NCBI GenBank assembly: GCA_046597185.1
Contig: JBKJLF010000681.1
Location: forward strand, 1-10,405
Reading direction: 5' to 3'
DNA length: 10,405 nt
From: CAMBDR01 sp046597185
GTDB lineage: Bacteria > Pseudomonadota > Gammaproteobacteria > Burkholderiales > Burkholderiaceae_D
Part shown: positions 1 to 8,055 of the stretch, one piece after another
Layout of the letters: every line of letters starts with the position of its first letter
How positions within the stretch are numbered: the stretch's first letter is position 1
Program-made: the position numbers and the translations under genes
Notes under the pieces: generated by a model
Databases searched by the model: none
Told to the model about the DNA's origin: nothing
Seen by the model: only the letters and a program-made list of their open reading frames with translations

Positions 1-429
1 CTGGCACCGCGCCGCCTGCGCAATATGTCCCGTCCACAAGCAGAAGAAGTGGCGCGCGGTTTATTGGCCAAGGTGGGTTTGAGTGAGCATGCGCATAAAT
101 ACCCGCATCAAATCTCAGGCGGGCAGGCGCAACGGGTGGCCATTGCCCGTGCGCTGGCAATGCAGCCCAAGGTGATGTTGTTTGACGAGCCAACCAGCGC
201 GCTGGACCCGGAAATGATTAAAGAAGTACTCGATGTAATGAAAGATCTGGCCCGTTCAGGGATGACGATGTTGGTGGTAACGCATGAAATGGGCTTTGCC
301 CGCGACGTAGCCGACCGCGTGATCTTCTTTGAAAAAGGGAAAATTTTAACCGAAGCCGCGCCACAATTGTTTTTCGAAAACGCCAGCAATGAGCGTATTC
401 GGGCATTTCTTGGACAAATTAATACATAA
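1..429 (+). CDS. Polar amino acid ABC transporter ATP-binding protein, C-terminal part (5' end outside window)
   Basis: Cytoplasmic ATPase subunit of an ABC importer of the GlnQ/ArtP/HisP type, which hydrolyses ATP to drive uptake of a polar amino acid delivered by a periplasmic binding protein. The frame is open from base 1 (LAPRRLRNMSRPQAEE...), so the methionine codon at 25 is internal and the true start and Walker A motif lie upstream. Visible motifs in order are the ABC signature SGGQ (115-126), Walker B VMLFDEP with the D-loop SALDPE (172-210), and the H-loop THEMGFA (about 280-300). The sequence VTHEMGFARDVADRVIFF is typical of the amino-acid branch of the family. The C-terminus ends as expected, with no extra regulatory domain. 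Only 14 bases separate the stop from the next start, so it is probably cotranscribed with the porin. The substrate (glutamate/aspartate, arginine, histidine or glutamine) cannot be decided from this subunit. Permease and binding-protein genes would be expected upstream. Confidence 0.95.
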   Translation: MAPRRLRNMSRPQAEEVARGLLAKVGLSEHAHKYPHQISGGQAQRVAIARALAMQPKVMLFDEPTSALDPEMIKEVLDVMKDLARSGMTMLVVTHEMGFARDVADRVIFFEKGKILTEAAPQLFFENASNERIRAFLGQINT

Positions 430-443
430 TCGGAGAACGTAAC

Positions 444-1997
444 ATGACTTTGCAAATGACCTTACAAACCAAATTTAAATTGACCGCTCTGGCCTTGCTG
501 CTCAGCGCCAGCGCCACCCCCAGCTATGCGCAATCGGCCAAAGACTTTAAAGAAATGCGCGCCGAGATCAAGCGTTTGCGCGATGAGTTAAACGAACTCA
601 AGGCCGCCAAGGCAGAAGAAGCCAAAGCTGCCGCCGCTGTCAAAGCCGACATGATGAAAATGATGGCGGCCAAAGAAGAAGCGGGCAAAGCGCATAAGAT
701 GGAAGAAGATCCAAAGATGATGGCCAAGCATGCCGAAGTGATCGAGCGCCTCGATCAAGTCGAATTGCGCGCCAAAGACGCGGTGGTATTGGGTGATATT
801 GGTAATTCCTTCCGCCTGCCTAATTCCGAAACCTCGATGCGCATCTATGGTTTTGCCGAGCTGAATTTAATCCATGAATTCAAAGGCGATAACGCCAGTT
901 GCGATTATTCCACCTGCCTGTTTTACTCTCCGCTGCAAAATTCGGACTTGGCCAAACGCAGCAATGGCACTTACCTGCACGCTCGCACCACGCGCTTAGG
1001 CTTTGAGATGAGCACGCCTTCCAAATACGGTGCCATCGGCATTAAAATTGAAGGTGACTTTAATAACGATCCACGTACCGGCAATGCTGCCGTCAACGGT
1101 GGCACCGGCAATATCTATACCCAACAAGCCACCAATAGTTATAACTTCCGTCTGCGTCAGGCTTATGGCCAGTTTGGTGGCTTATTGGTCGGGCAAACCT
1201 GGTCTACCTTCTTTGATGTGGACAATGCGCCGGAATCGGTTGATTTTAATGGCGCGATCGGCTCGACCTTTATTCGCCAGCCGATGATCCGTTATGCCTA
1301 CCCCACCAAAGACAATGGCACCTTCACCGGCGCTATCGAAAACCCGGTCAGCTATGTGTATGACAATACCGGCAGCGGTGTGCCCACCAAAGCCGGCTTT
1401 TCGCGCGTGCCGGACTTCGTGGGCCGCTGGGATAAATCTTACCCATGGGGTGCGCTCAGCTTGCGCGGGGTGGTACATCAATTGCTGGTCAAGGATAACG
1501 CCGCCAATTTATCCGCTTCCACTTATGGCTATGGCCTGGGTGCCAGCGGCATTTACAAAGCCTCGGGCGATGATTTGATCAACTGGGCCGTCACCACGGG
1601 TACAGGTATCGGGCGTTATTTCAACTATATCGAAGGCGCGGTGTATGACCCGGCACGCAACGGCATCTTGAAAGAGCGCGTAACCGGGCTGGTGTTGGGT
1701 TACCAACATAAATATTCACCGACTTTGCGCTTTGATTCTTCGTTCGGTTACCAATACACCTCCAATAACGATTACACCCGCTATGCGCTCGATCCGGCCA
1801 ACAAGCTTGATTCTGCCGCACTGGGCCAATATGCACTCAACCGCTCGGTGGTGCAGGCGCATTTGGGCTTTATCTGGAATCCGGTGCCGAATGTGGATAT
1901 TGGTTACGAGTGGATTATTGGCCGTCGTAAAACCTTGAATGGCGAACGTGGCGATACCAACCGCCTTGATTTCTCGGCCAAGTACAATTTCAACTAA
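444..1997 (+). CDS. DcaP-like outer-membrane porin with N-terminal coiled coil
   Basis: Outer-membrane beta-barrel protein of 517 residues. Residues 1-29 form a signal peptide (K-rich start, LTALALLLSASA core, SYA|Q cleavage site). Residues about 33-112 are charged and Ala/Lys/Glu/Met-rich with heptad-like spacing, consistent with a periplasmic coiled coil. The rest (about 120-517) shows alternating aromatic/polar strands of a 16-18-stranded barrel, beginning near SFRLPNSETSMRIYGFAELN. This layout matches DcaP-type trimeric porins, which in Acinetobacter pass dicarboxylic and other negatively charged solutes; substrate here is inference. The start at 444 has GGAG at 432-435, 8 bases upstream; the ATG at 456 is a possible alternative. 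Oddities: a methionine-rich stretch (M70, 71, 73, 74, 86, 92, 93), two close cysteines (C153, C158) probably in an early loop, and an end in YNFN rather than a terminal Phe. It follows the ABC ATPase by 14 bases, suggesting it is the outer-membrane entry for the same nutrient. Confidence 0.88.
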   Translation: MTLQMTLQTKFKLTALALLLSASATPSYAQSAKDFKEMRAEIKRLRDELNELKAAKAEEAKAAAAVKADMMKMMAAKEEAGKAHKMEEDPKMMAKHAEVIERLDQVELRAKDAVVLGDIGNSFRLPNSETSMRIYGFAELNLIHEFKGDNASCDYSTCLFYSPLQNSDLAKRSNGTYLHARTTRLGFEMSTPSKYGAIGIKIEGDFNNDPRTGNAAVNGGTGNIYTQQATNSYNFRLRQAYGQFGGLLVGQTWSTFFDVDNAPESVDFNGAIGSTFIRQPMIRYAYPTKDNGTFTGAIENPVSYVYDNTGSGVPTKAGFSRVPDFVGRWDKSYPWGALSLRGVVHQLLVKDNAANLSASTYGYGLGASGIYKASGDDLINWAVTTGTGIGRYFNYIEGAVYDPARNGILKERVTGLVLGYQHKYSPTLRFDSSFGYQYTSNNDYTRYALDPANKLDSAALGQYALNRSVVQAHLGFIWNPVPNVDIGYEWIIGRRKTLNGERGDTNRLDFSAKYNFN

Positions 1998-2030
1998 GTG
2001 TTCGGCAAGCGTTGGTTTGGGATGGGATCA

Positions 2031-2106
2031 CGTAGGGTGGGCACGAGTGCCCACGCGTTGGCGGCCAGGCACAGCGTTTCGCGTGGGCACAGGTGCCCAC
2101 CCTACG
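2031..2106. repeat. REP/MITE-like double palindrome in the gdhB leader
   Basis: Two 27-base arms at 2031-2057 and 2080-2106 are inverted copies that match at 25 of 27 positions; the two differences are the central bases of each arm (GA against CT once aligned). They are separated by a 22-base loop (2058-2079). Each arm is itself a palindrome (GTGGGCAC-NN-GTGCCCAC), so the unit can fold as one long hairpin or as two small ones. Similar GTAGGGTGGGCAC...GTGCCCACGC elements are familiar to me as dispersed intergenic repeats in environmental proteobacteria, probably REP-like sequences mobilised by a REP-associated tyrosine transposase; that identification is from memory. No T-run follows, so a standard intrinsic terminator is not supported, although it may still attenuate read-through from the porin gene or protect its mRNA 3' end. 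It ends 38 bases before the gdhB start. Confidence 0.85.
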
Positions 2107-2144
2107 GTGCATAAGCAGTAAATTTAAAAAAATGGAGAAACAAG

Positions 2145-5100
2145 ATGGAACAACAAGTGCAAGACCTGCGCGCAAAGACGCTAGAACTGGTCATGACGGG
2201 CACAGGCCCGGCAGTCACCGAACAACACCATGAAACCACTAGCCTGATCCGCACCTGGCTGCACGCGTTGGACGAAGATGATTTGAGCGAAATCACGCCC
2301 GAGCAATTGGCCGCCGTGTTGTGGGATGGTTTTGCTGCTGCCGGGAGGCGCACGGGTGAAGGTTGTCAGGTTGCGAGTCTGCGCTACCCGGACGGCCATG
2401 GCGGCATGGCGACTGCCTTGTTGATTTTGAATGAAGACATGCCTTATCTGGTGGATTCGCTGGTGATGGCATTCAGAAAACGTAAAATTGCCTTGCAAGC
2501 GGTGTTGAACGCGGTGTTGGCGGTGCAGCGCGTCGAAGGCGCAGTGGTGAATGCCGATAGCGCCGCCAGCAAAGTCGGCCCGCTCGAATCGTATGTATTG
2601 TGTTTATTGAGTAATGATCTGGAAGGGGCAGAACTGGCCGAATTAATCAGCGCCTTGCGCATGGTTGCTTTTGACGCCACCGTGGTGCGGCGCGATTCAG
2701 TGTTGTTGGCCGAAAAACTCTCCAGCGTAGGCTATGCCGCCAGTGCGCGCGGCACCGAAGGCCAGGAAGTGGCGGCTTTTATGGAATGGGCCAAGTCGGA
2801 AGGCTTTGAAACCTTTGGCTATGGTTACTACCGCGTCACCCCCGGTGCGCGTGAATTGCATCGTGATTTGCCCAGCCGCCTGGGCGTGTTGCGCGATTTG
2901 GAACATCCGGTCTACAGCACTTGTCTGGCCAATATTCCGGGTGACTATGAAACCCTGTCGGCACGGCCAGAAATTTTATCGGTGGTGAAAGCGGACGTGC
3001 AAGGCACACTGCATCGCGATCAACGGCTGGACTTTATCGGTGTGCGCGATACCGACGCCAATGGCACCATCATTGGTGAACATTGCTTCGTCGGCCTGTT
3101 CACCCGCGCCGCCACCTCCAACCCTGCAATTCGCTTACCGGTAGCGCGCCAGCGCGTGGCGCAAGTGTTGAAATTGGCTGGTGTGCGGCCCGAGGGTTTT
3201 CGCGCTGAAAAATTCCAGGAAGTGCTGGATTCGCTGCCGCGTACCGAATTGATGGAAGGCGATGCCCAATGGCTGGCTGAAGTGTGCAGTTCCGTGGTGT
3301 CGCTGTACAAGCAACCGCGCATGAAAGTATTTGCCCGGCGTGACGTGTACAACCGCCACTTAAATGTACTGGTGTATTTGCCGCGTGAGCGTTTCAGTGC
3401 TGATCTGGTCGATGCGCTGTCCCACACCTTGCATGTCAGTTCCGGTGCCAGCGAAGTGCGCTCCCAAACCCTGGTAGCGGACGGCCCGCTGGCGCGCCTG
3501 TATTTGATTGCGAATGCGGCGCGTTATCCGCTTGATTTTGAACACGATATTCAAAACCCGCTGTTTACGGTGTTGGATGGTTGGCAAAGTGGTTTTGCTC
3601 GTTTATCCGGTTTTGTGGCTGACCGCGCACAACGCGCCAATTTACATAAACTGGCGCAAGGCTTGTCGCGCGAATATATCGCCAATAATTCGCCCGCAGT
3701 AGCGCTGCGCGATTTGCAAATGGTGGCCGCCAAAGCCCGTGGTCAGGGCGTGACGGTGCGTACTGAAGTAGAAATCGATAGCGGCCTGGGCGAAGTGGCC
3801 ACCGTGCGTTTGTATTCGGTAGATCGGGTGCCACCGCTGTCGCGCATTCTGCCCGCTTTGCATAATTCTGGCGTCTCAATTGACCGCGAACAATCTTACT
3901 CGCTGACGGCACTGGACGGCACGCCTTGCTTCATTACCTGTTTGCAAATCGACCCGACTGCCGCCACCCGCTTTGGCAATCCGGAGGTGGCCGCCGCTGC
4001 CGAAGACTTGTTCACCAAATTATTCAATGATCAAGCCGAAGATGGCCGTTTGAATGGCCTGGTATTGGAAACTGGCCTGGCCGCGCGTGAAGTGCAATTG
4101 GTGCGTGCCTATATTGCCTATTGGCGGCAAACGGGTAGCCGTTTTTCGATCCGCTATATTGCCGATTGCCTGCGCAATCAACCTGGCTTTGTCAAGCAAT
4201 TGGTACAAGCGTTTTTGCAGCGCTTTAACCCGGCGTTAAGCGCCACTGAACGCCAGCAGGGCATGGCTAGTTTGCAAGTGATAAAAGAGCGTCTGGCGGA
4301 TGTGAACCATGCCGATACCGAGGCGGTTTTGGGTGGCGTTGCCGATTTGATGATGGCAACCATACGCACCTCTTACTTCCAGAATCAACACGAAACCATT
4401 ATCTTTAAATTTGACAGCACCGCCTTGCCATGGTTGCCCGAGCCGCGCCCGTATCGCGAGATTTTTGTCTTTTCGCGCCGCTTTGAAGGCGTGCATTTAC
4501 GCGGTGGCCCGGTGGCACGTGGTGGCTTGCGCTGGTCGGACCGGATGGAAGATTATCGTACCGAAGTGCTGGGCCTGGTCAAAGCGCAGATGGTGAAAAA
4601 CGCGGTCATCGTGCCCGCTGGCGCGAAAGGCGGTTTTGTCTGCAAAATGATGCCCAAAGACGCCCCGCGTGAAGTGATTGCGGCTGAGGGCGAAGCGGTC
4701 TACCGCTTGTTTATTGCTGGTTTGCTGGACTTAACCGATAACCGCGACCACGGTAACATCGTGGCTCCGCCAAACACCGTGTGTTACGACGGCAGCGACC
4801 CCTATTTGGTGGTGGCGGCTGATAAGGGCACGGCCACCTTCTCCGACATTGCCAATGGCATTGCGGTTAAGCGTGGTTTTTGGCTGGGCGATGCGTTTGC
4901 CTCGGGTGGCTCCAACGGTTACGATCACAAAAAGCTGGGCATTACCGCCAAGGGCGCATGGGAAGCGGTGAAACGCCATTTCTTTGAAATGCACCATGAT
5001 TTAAACACCACCCCGATCACCCTGGTGGGTATTGGTGATATGTCGGGCGACGTGTTTGGTAATGGCGTGCTGTTGTCGCGCCAATTGAAGGTGGTGGCGG

Positions 5101-6860
5101 CGTTTGATCATCGCCATATCTTCCTCGACCCCACACCCGATGTGGCCACCTCGTTTGCCGAGCGGGTACGCATGTTTGCCTTGCCGCGTTCGTCGTGGGA
5201 AGACTATGACAAGAGCTTGATTTCGCCAGGCGGCGGCGTGTATCCGCGTAGTGTGCGTTCGATTGAAATTTCGCCGCAGATGCAAGCGGTGCTGGATATT
5301 AGCGAAAGCAGTTTGTCGCCGGAAGAATTGATGCATAAAATCTTGCTGGCCCCGGTCGATTTGTTTTATAACGGCGGTATCGGCACCTATATCAAAGCCT
5401 CGGCTGAAAGCCACGCCCAGGTGAAAGACCGTGCCAATGACGGGATTCGGGTCGATGGTAATCAATTGCGTTGCAAAGTGGTGGCCGAAGGCGGTAACTT
5501 GGGTGCAACCCAGGCGGGCCGGATCGAATTTGCCATGGCCGGTGGCCGCATCTTTACCGATGCGATTGATAATTCGGCAGGCGTGGATTGTTCTGACCAT
5601 GAAGTCAATGCCAAAATCTGGCTGGATGTGGAAGTCAATGCCGGCAAAATCACTGAAGCGCTGCGTAATCAGGAATTGAATAATATGACGCAAGCGATTG
5701 AAGATTTGGTACTGCGTGATAACCGTTTGCAAACCCAGTTGCTAACGCGTGAAGTGCAAGCCCAGGTTGATGCCAATACCCTCGACGCCTATGCCGAACT
5801 GATCGCCAATCTGGAAGCCGAAGGCGCGCTCTCGCGAGAGCTGGAGCAATTGCCCAGTGTGACCGAATTGGCGCGGCGTAAGCTGGAAGGGCGTGGTTTG
5901 GTCAGTTCTGAACTGGCGGTGGTGGTGGCACACGTTAAAAATCGCTTCAAGCGGATTTTGGCGGAATTGCCCTTAACCGAAATGTCCTGGGCCGATACCG
6001 TCCTCAAACCGTATTTCCCGGCCGCGTTTGTGGCGACCCGTTCGGCGCTGGATCATCCGCTGGCGAATGCGATTTTGGCCACCGTATTGGCCAATGAAGC
6101 GGTCAACCGATGCGGCCCACTGATGGTGGGGGCGCTGGCCAGTAGCCACCACGTGGAACAAACCGCCGTGGTGTGTGCGTGGGCGCAAGCCTGGGCGGCG
6201 TTGAATTTAGGCCCGGTATTTGATGTGTTGGATAACCATGCATTGTTGGTGCCACCGGATGTCTCGATTGAAGTCGATCGCCACACCCGCGCCTTGCAAA
6301 GGGTGATGATTGAAGGCGTGTTGTCGGTGTCACAGGAGCAATTGCAGGGCGTCGGACAACTCAGTGCTTTGTTTGCCAATGGCGACATGTTGCAGCGCTT
6401 GATGACGGCGGAAGTCCACCCGGCCATGAGCGGTTTGCCCGGTGTGTTTGTGGATGCCTGGAAAACCGTGAATGGCTTGTCGGCGGTGGCGGGTTTCTTG
6501 TTTGCCTCTTTGTCGGTGACACGTCCTGGCGATATGGATTTGGCGACCTTCTTGCAAGTGGGCATGGTATTGCGCCAGGAAGCGGGCATTACCGTGTTGG
6601 AGCAAGGTTTGAAACAAATTACTGCCGCCAGCGGTGGTTTGCGCGACTATGCGCAGCAAGTTTTGCAGCGCACCCAGCAGCGTTTATTGGCGCAGGTGCT
6701 AGGGCATATGGCGGGCAAGGGCGGTAAGGCTTGTGATAGTGAGCAAGCCGTGGCCCAGGTGGTTGCCAGTTTGCCCAAGGCGCACGGCGGCCCGGCTGAG
6801 CAAGCGATGTTGCAAGTATGGGCCTTGTCGGAAGCGGTGTCGTGTGTGGGTGCAGCATGA
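2145..6860 (+). CDS. gdhB: NAD-dependent glutamate dehydrogenase, large (about 180-kDa) class
   Basis: Cytoplasmic catabolic enzyme that oxidatively deaminates L-glutamate to 2-oxoglutarate and ammonium with NAD+. At 1571 residues it fits the Bac_GDH class (about 1550-1650). The first 700 or so residues are the long regulatory N-terminal region with ACT-like segments. The catalytic core shows RGGLRWSDR (792-800), KAQMVKNAVIVPAGAKGGF with the conserved lysine at 828, APPNTVCYDGSDPYLVVAAD, the nucleotide-binding IGDMSGDVFGNG (963-974), EGGNLG (1115-1120) and DAIDNSAGVDCSDHEVN (from 1139). A helical C-terminal domain follows. All motifs I know for the family are present and the frame is unbroken. 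The start is set by GGAG at 2134-2137, 7 bases upstream. No convincing sigma-70 promoter was found in the 147-base gap after the porin, which is largely occupied by the palindromic repeat. Its stop overlaps the astE start. In Pseudomonas aeruginosa the homologue is arginine-inducible; regulation here is not visible. Confidence 0.97.
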   Translation: MEQQVQDLRAKTLELVMTGTGPAVTEQHHETTSLIRTWLHALDEDDLSEITPEQLAAVLWDGFAAAGRRTGEGCQVASLRYPDGHGGMATALLILNEDMPYLVDSLVMAFRKRKIALQAVLNAVLAVQRVEGAVVNADSAASKVGPLESYVLCLLSNDLEGAELAELISALRMVAFDATVVRRDSVLLAEKLSSVGYAASARGTEGQEVAAFMEWAKSEGFETFGYGYYRVTPGARELHRDLPSRLGVLRDLEHPVYSTCLANIPGDYETLSARPEILSVVKADVQGTLHRDQRLDFIGVRDTDANGTIIGEHCFVGLFTRAATSNPAIRLPVARQRVAQVLKLAGVRPEGFRAEKFQEVLDSLPRTELMEGDAQWLAEVCSSVVSLYKQPRMKVFARRDVYNRHLNVLVYLPRERFSADLVDALSHTLHVSSGASEVRSQTLVADGPLARLYLIANAARYPLDFEHDIQNPLFTVLDGWQSGFARLSGFVADRAQRANLHKLAQGLSREYIANNSPAVALRDLQMVAAKARGQGVTVRTEVEIDSGLGEVATVRLYSVDRVPPLSRILPALHNSGVSIDREQSYSLTALDGTPCFITCLQIDPTAATRFGNPEVAAAAEDLFTKLFNDQAEDGRLNGLVLETGLAAREVQLVRAYIAYWRQTGSRFSIRYIADCLRNQPGFVKQLVQAFLQRFNPALSATERQQGMASLQVIKERLADVNHADTEAVLGGVADLMMATIRTSYFQNQHETIIFKFDSTALPWLPEPRPYREIFVFSRRFEGVHLRGGPVARGGLRWSDRMEDYRTEVLGLVKAQMVKNAVIVPAGAKGGFVCKMMPKDAPREVIAAEGEAVYRLFIAGLLDLTDNRDHGNIVAPPNTVCYDGSDPYLVVAADKGTATFSDIANGIAVKRGFWLGDAFASGGSNGYDHKKLGITAKGAWEAVKRHFFEMHHDLNTTPITLVGIGDMSGDVFGNGVLLSRQLKVVAAFDHRHIFLDPTPDVATSFAERVRMFALPRSSWEDYDKSLISPGGGVYPRSVRSIEISPQMQAVLDISESSLSPEELMHKILLAPVDLFYNGGIGTYIKASAESHAQVKDRANDGIRVDGNQLRCKVVAEGGNLGATQAGRIEFAMAGGRIFTDAIDNSAGVDCSDHEVNAKIWLDVEVNAGKITEALRNQELNNMTQAIEDLVLRDNRLQTQLLTREVQAQVDANTLDAYAELIANLEAEGALSRELEQLPSVTELARRKLEGRGLVSSELAVVVAHVKNRFKRILAELPLTEMSWADTVLKPYFPAAFVATRSALDHPLANAILATVLANEAVNRCGPLMVGALASSHHVEQTAVVCAWAQAWAALNLGPVFDVLDNHALLVPPDVSIEVDRHTRALQRVMIEGVLSVSQEQLQGVGQLSALFANGDMLQRLMTAEVHPAMSGLPGVFVDAWKTVNGLSAVAGFLFASLSVTRPGDMDLATFLQVGMVLRQEAGITVLEQGLKQITAASGGLRDYAQQVLQRTQQRLLAQVLGHMAGKGGKACDSEQAVAQVVASLPKAHGGPAEQAMLQVWALSEAVSCVGAA

Positions 6861-8053
6861 GTTCGGCCGGCTTAAATCAGGCTGGCTTAAATCAGTCTGG
6901 CTTGCATCCGGCAGTAGCGGCGCTGGCTGCTGCTGATTTTACTGTACTGGCTGCGGCTTTTCGCGTCGCCGGGTTTGCGGTGAGTCTGCCGATTCCCGGC
7001 GCACTGCAAATTTTGCGCCCGCCTGTTTTGGGGGCAGCGGCAGAGGTGGGGGCGGGGGCAGAGGCGGGGCCGACCAAGCGTATTTTGTTGCCATCTGGGC
7101 TCAGTGATGATCCCAAACCGAATAGCCGTAGCGCGGCGGCGCATGCGGTGGAAATTGATCTAACGCCCAGCGTCTTGCTGTCAGTGGGTGTGCATGGTGA
7201 TGAAACCGGGCCGATAGAAGTGCTGGCGCATTTGCTCGACGCCTTGAGTAAAACGCCGCACGCTTTGGCGGTGAATTTGCTGTTGGTGGTGGGTAACGTG
7301 GATGCGATTGCGGCGGGCAAGCGTTTTATCGATGCCGATTTGAACCGGATGTTCAAGCGTAACCGGGGTGATTTGGCGGGCACGCAAGAAGCGGCGCGGG
7401 CTGACCAAATGATGCAGGTAACCGAGGCGTTTTTTGCCAGTAAAGGGCCAGTGCGCTGGCACCTGGATTTGCATACCGCGATTCGGCCCTCGCAGTTCCC
7501 GACGTTTGCGATTGTGCCCGAATTAATTGAAGCGCTTGCACGCCAGCGTTTGATCGACTGGTTGGGTTGTGGCGGGGTCGAGGCGGTGATCATGAACCCG
7601 AAATCGGCGGGCACCTATAGCTATTTCACCTCTGAGCAATGCGCGGCAGCGGGCAGTACGGTGGAATTGGGTCGGGTCGGTATTTTGGGGCAAAATGATT
7701 TGACCCAATTTGCCGCCGCCAGCAGCGCGCTCGATAGTCTGTTGCGCGGTGATGCCAGTTTGCTACCTGTGGGCCAGCCTGCCGAAGTGTTTTTGATGGC
7801 GCAGGAGATTATGAAATTATCCGATGGCTTCACCATGGCCTTTGGTTCGGAGACGCAAAATTTTACCAGGCTGATGCAAGGTGAATTAATTGCGCAAGAT
7901 GGCGACACGCGGTATGTGGTGCAGCATGCGGAGGAATATGTGGTGTTTCCCAACCCGAAGGTGAGGGTTGGGCAGCGCGCAGGATTGATGGTCGTGCGCC
8001 AAAGCGCCCCGGGGGAGGACAGCCTCGAAGGCAGGAATCCGAAAGGGGGCTGA
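6857..8053 (+). CDS. astE: Succinylglutamate desuccinylase (AstE), with extended N-terminus
   Basis: Zinc carboxypeptidase-like amidohydrolase that splits N-succinyl-L-glutamate into glutamate and succinate, the last step of the arginine succinyltransferase (AST) pathway in the cytoplasm. From the 6857 start it has 398 residues. Zinc ligands are seen in GVHGDETGPIE (H113, E116) and in HLDLHTAIR (H206); the probable catalytic glutamate is E270 in VELGRVG. FIDADLNRMFKRN and the C-terminal half also fit AstE. I chose the ATG at 6857 because it overlaps the gdhB stop as ATGA, the usual sign of translational coupling, and no good Shine-Dalgarno sequence precedes either it or the in-frame ATG at 6818. 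The protein is longer than typical AstE (about 320-350 residues): residues 1-20 contain a repeated GLNQ motif, about 57-72 is Ala/Gly/Glu-rich, and the C-terminus adds a polar tail. Coupling to gdhB makes sense because its product glutamate is the substrate of the dehydrogenase. Confidence 0.93.
   Translation: MSSAGLNQAGLNQSGLHPAVAALAAADFTVLAAAFRVAGFAVSLPIPGALQILRPPVLGAAAEVGAGAEAGPTKRILLPSGLSDDPKPNSRSAAAHAVEIDLTPSVLLSVGVHGDETGPIEVLAHLLDALSKTPHALAVNLLLVVGNVDAIAAGKRFIDADLNRMFKRNRGDLAGTQEAARADQMMQVTEAFFASKGPVRWHLDLHTAIRPSQFPTFAIVPELIEALARQRLIDWLGCGGVEAVIMNPKSAGTYSYFTSEQCAAAGSTVELGRVGILGQNDLTQFAAASSALDSLLRGDASLLPVGQPAEVFLMAQEIMKLSDGFTMAFGSETQNFTRLMQGELIAQDGDTRYVVQHAEEYVVFPNPKVRVGQRAGLMVVRQSAPGEDSLEGRNPKGG
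6869..6903 (+). repeat. 15-bp in-frame tandem repeat at the start of astE
   Basis: Two adjacent 15-base copies (6869-6883 and 6884-6898) read GGCTTAAATCAG followed by GCT or TCT; a third begins at 6899 with GGCTT and then diverges. The unit is a multiple of three and in frame, giving GLNQA-GLNQS-GLH. This is a slippage-prone repeat inside the non-conserved N-terminal extension of AstE, so copy number may vary between strains without breaking the frame. Confidence 0.85.
7030..7069 (+). other. G-run cluster (putative G-quadruplex) in astE
   Basis: Four guanine runs lie on the coding strand at 7030-7034 (5 G), 7048-7052 (5 G), 7054-7058 (5 G) and 7066-7069 (4 G), with loops of 13, 1 and 7 bases. 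The first loop is slightly long by usual rules, but the runs are long enough to form a three- or four-tetrad structure. The tract encodes the Ala/Gly/Glu-rich insertion of AstE (AAAEVGAGAEAG). Whether it folds or matters in the mRNA is unknown; it may simply reflect GC-rich low-complexity coding. Confidence 0.45.
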
Positions 8054-8055
8054 GG

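Noticed and set aside
2031..2106. Intrinsic terminator for the porin gene
   Set aside because: The stem is strong but no T-run follows on either strand, and the nested double-palindrome form suits a REP-like repeat better.
5001..5732. 243-codon open frame on the minus strand
   Set aside because: It lies wholly antisense to the conserved catalytic core of glutamate dehydrogenase, has no ribosome binding site and encodes His/Gln/Arg-rich text typical of a reverse-complement shadow.
6053..6589. 178-codon open frame on the minus strand
   Set aside because: Antisense to the C-terminal region of glutamate dehydrogenase, with no start signal and no family-like sequence.
6818..6856. Upstream ATG for astE giving 13 extra residues
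   Set aside because: It would overlap gdhB by 43 bases, has no ribosome binding site, and the ATGA overlap at 6857 explains coupling better.
6892..7614. 240-codon open frame on the minus strand
   Set aside because: Antisense to astE, Ala/Ser/Thr/Lys-rich low-information sequence without recognisable motifs; a shadow of a GC-rich gene.
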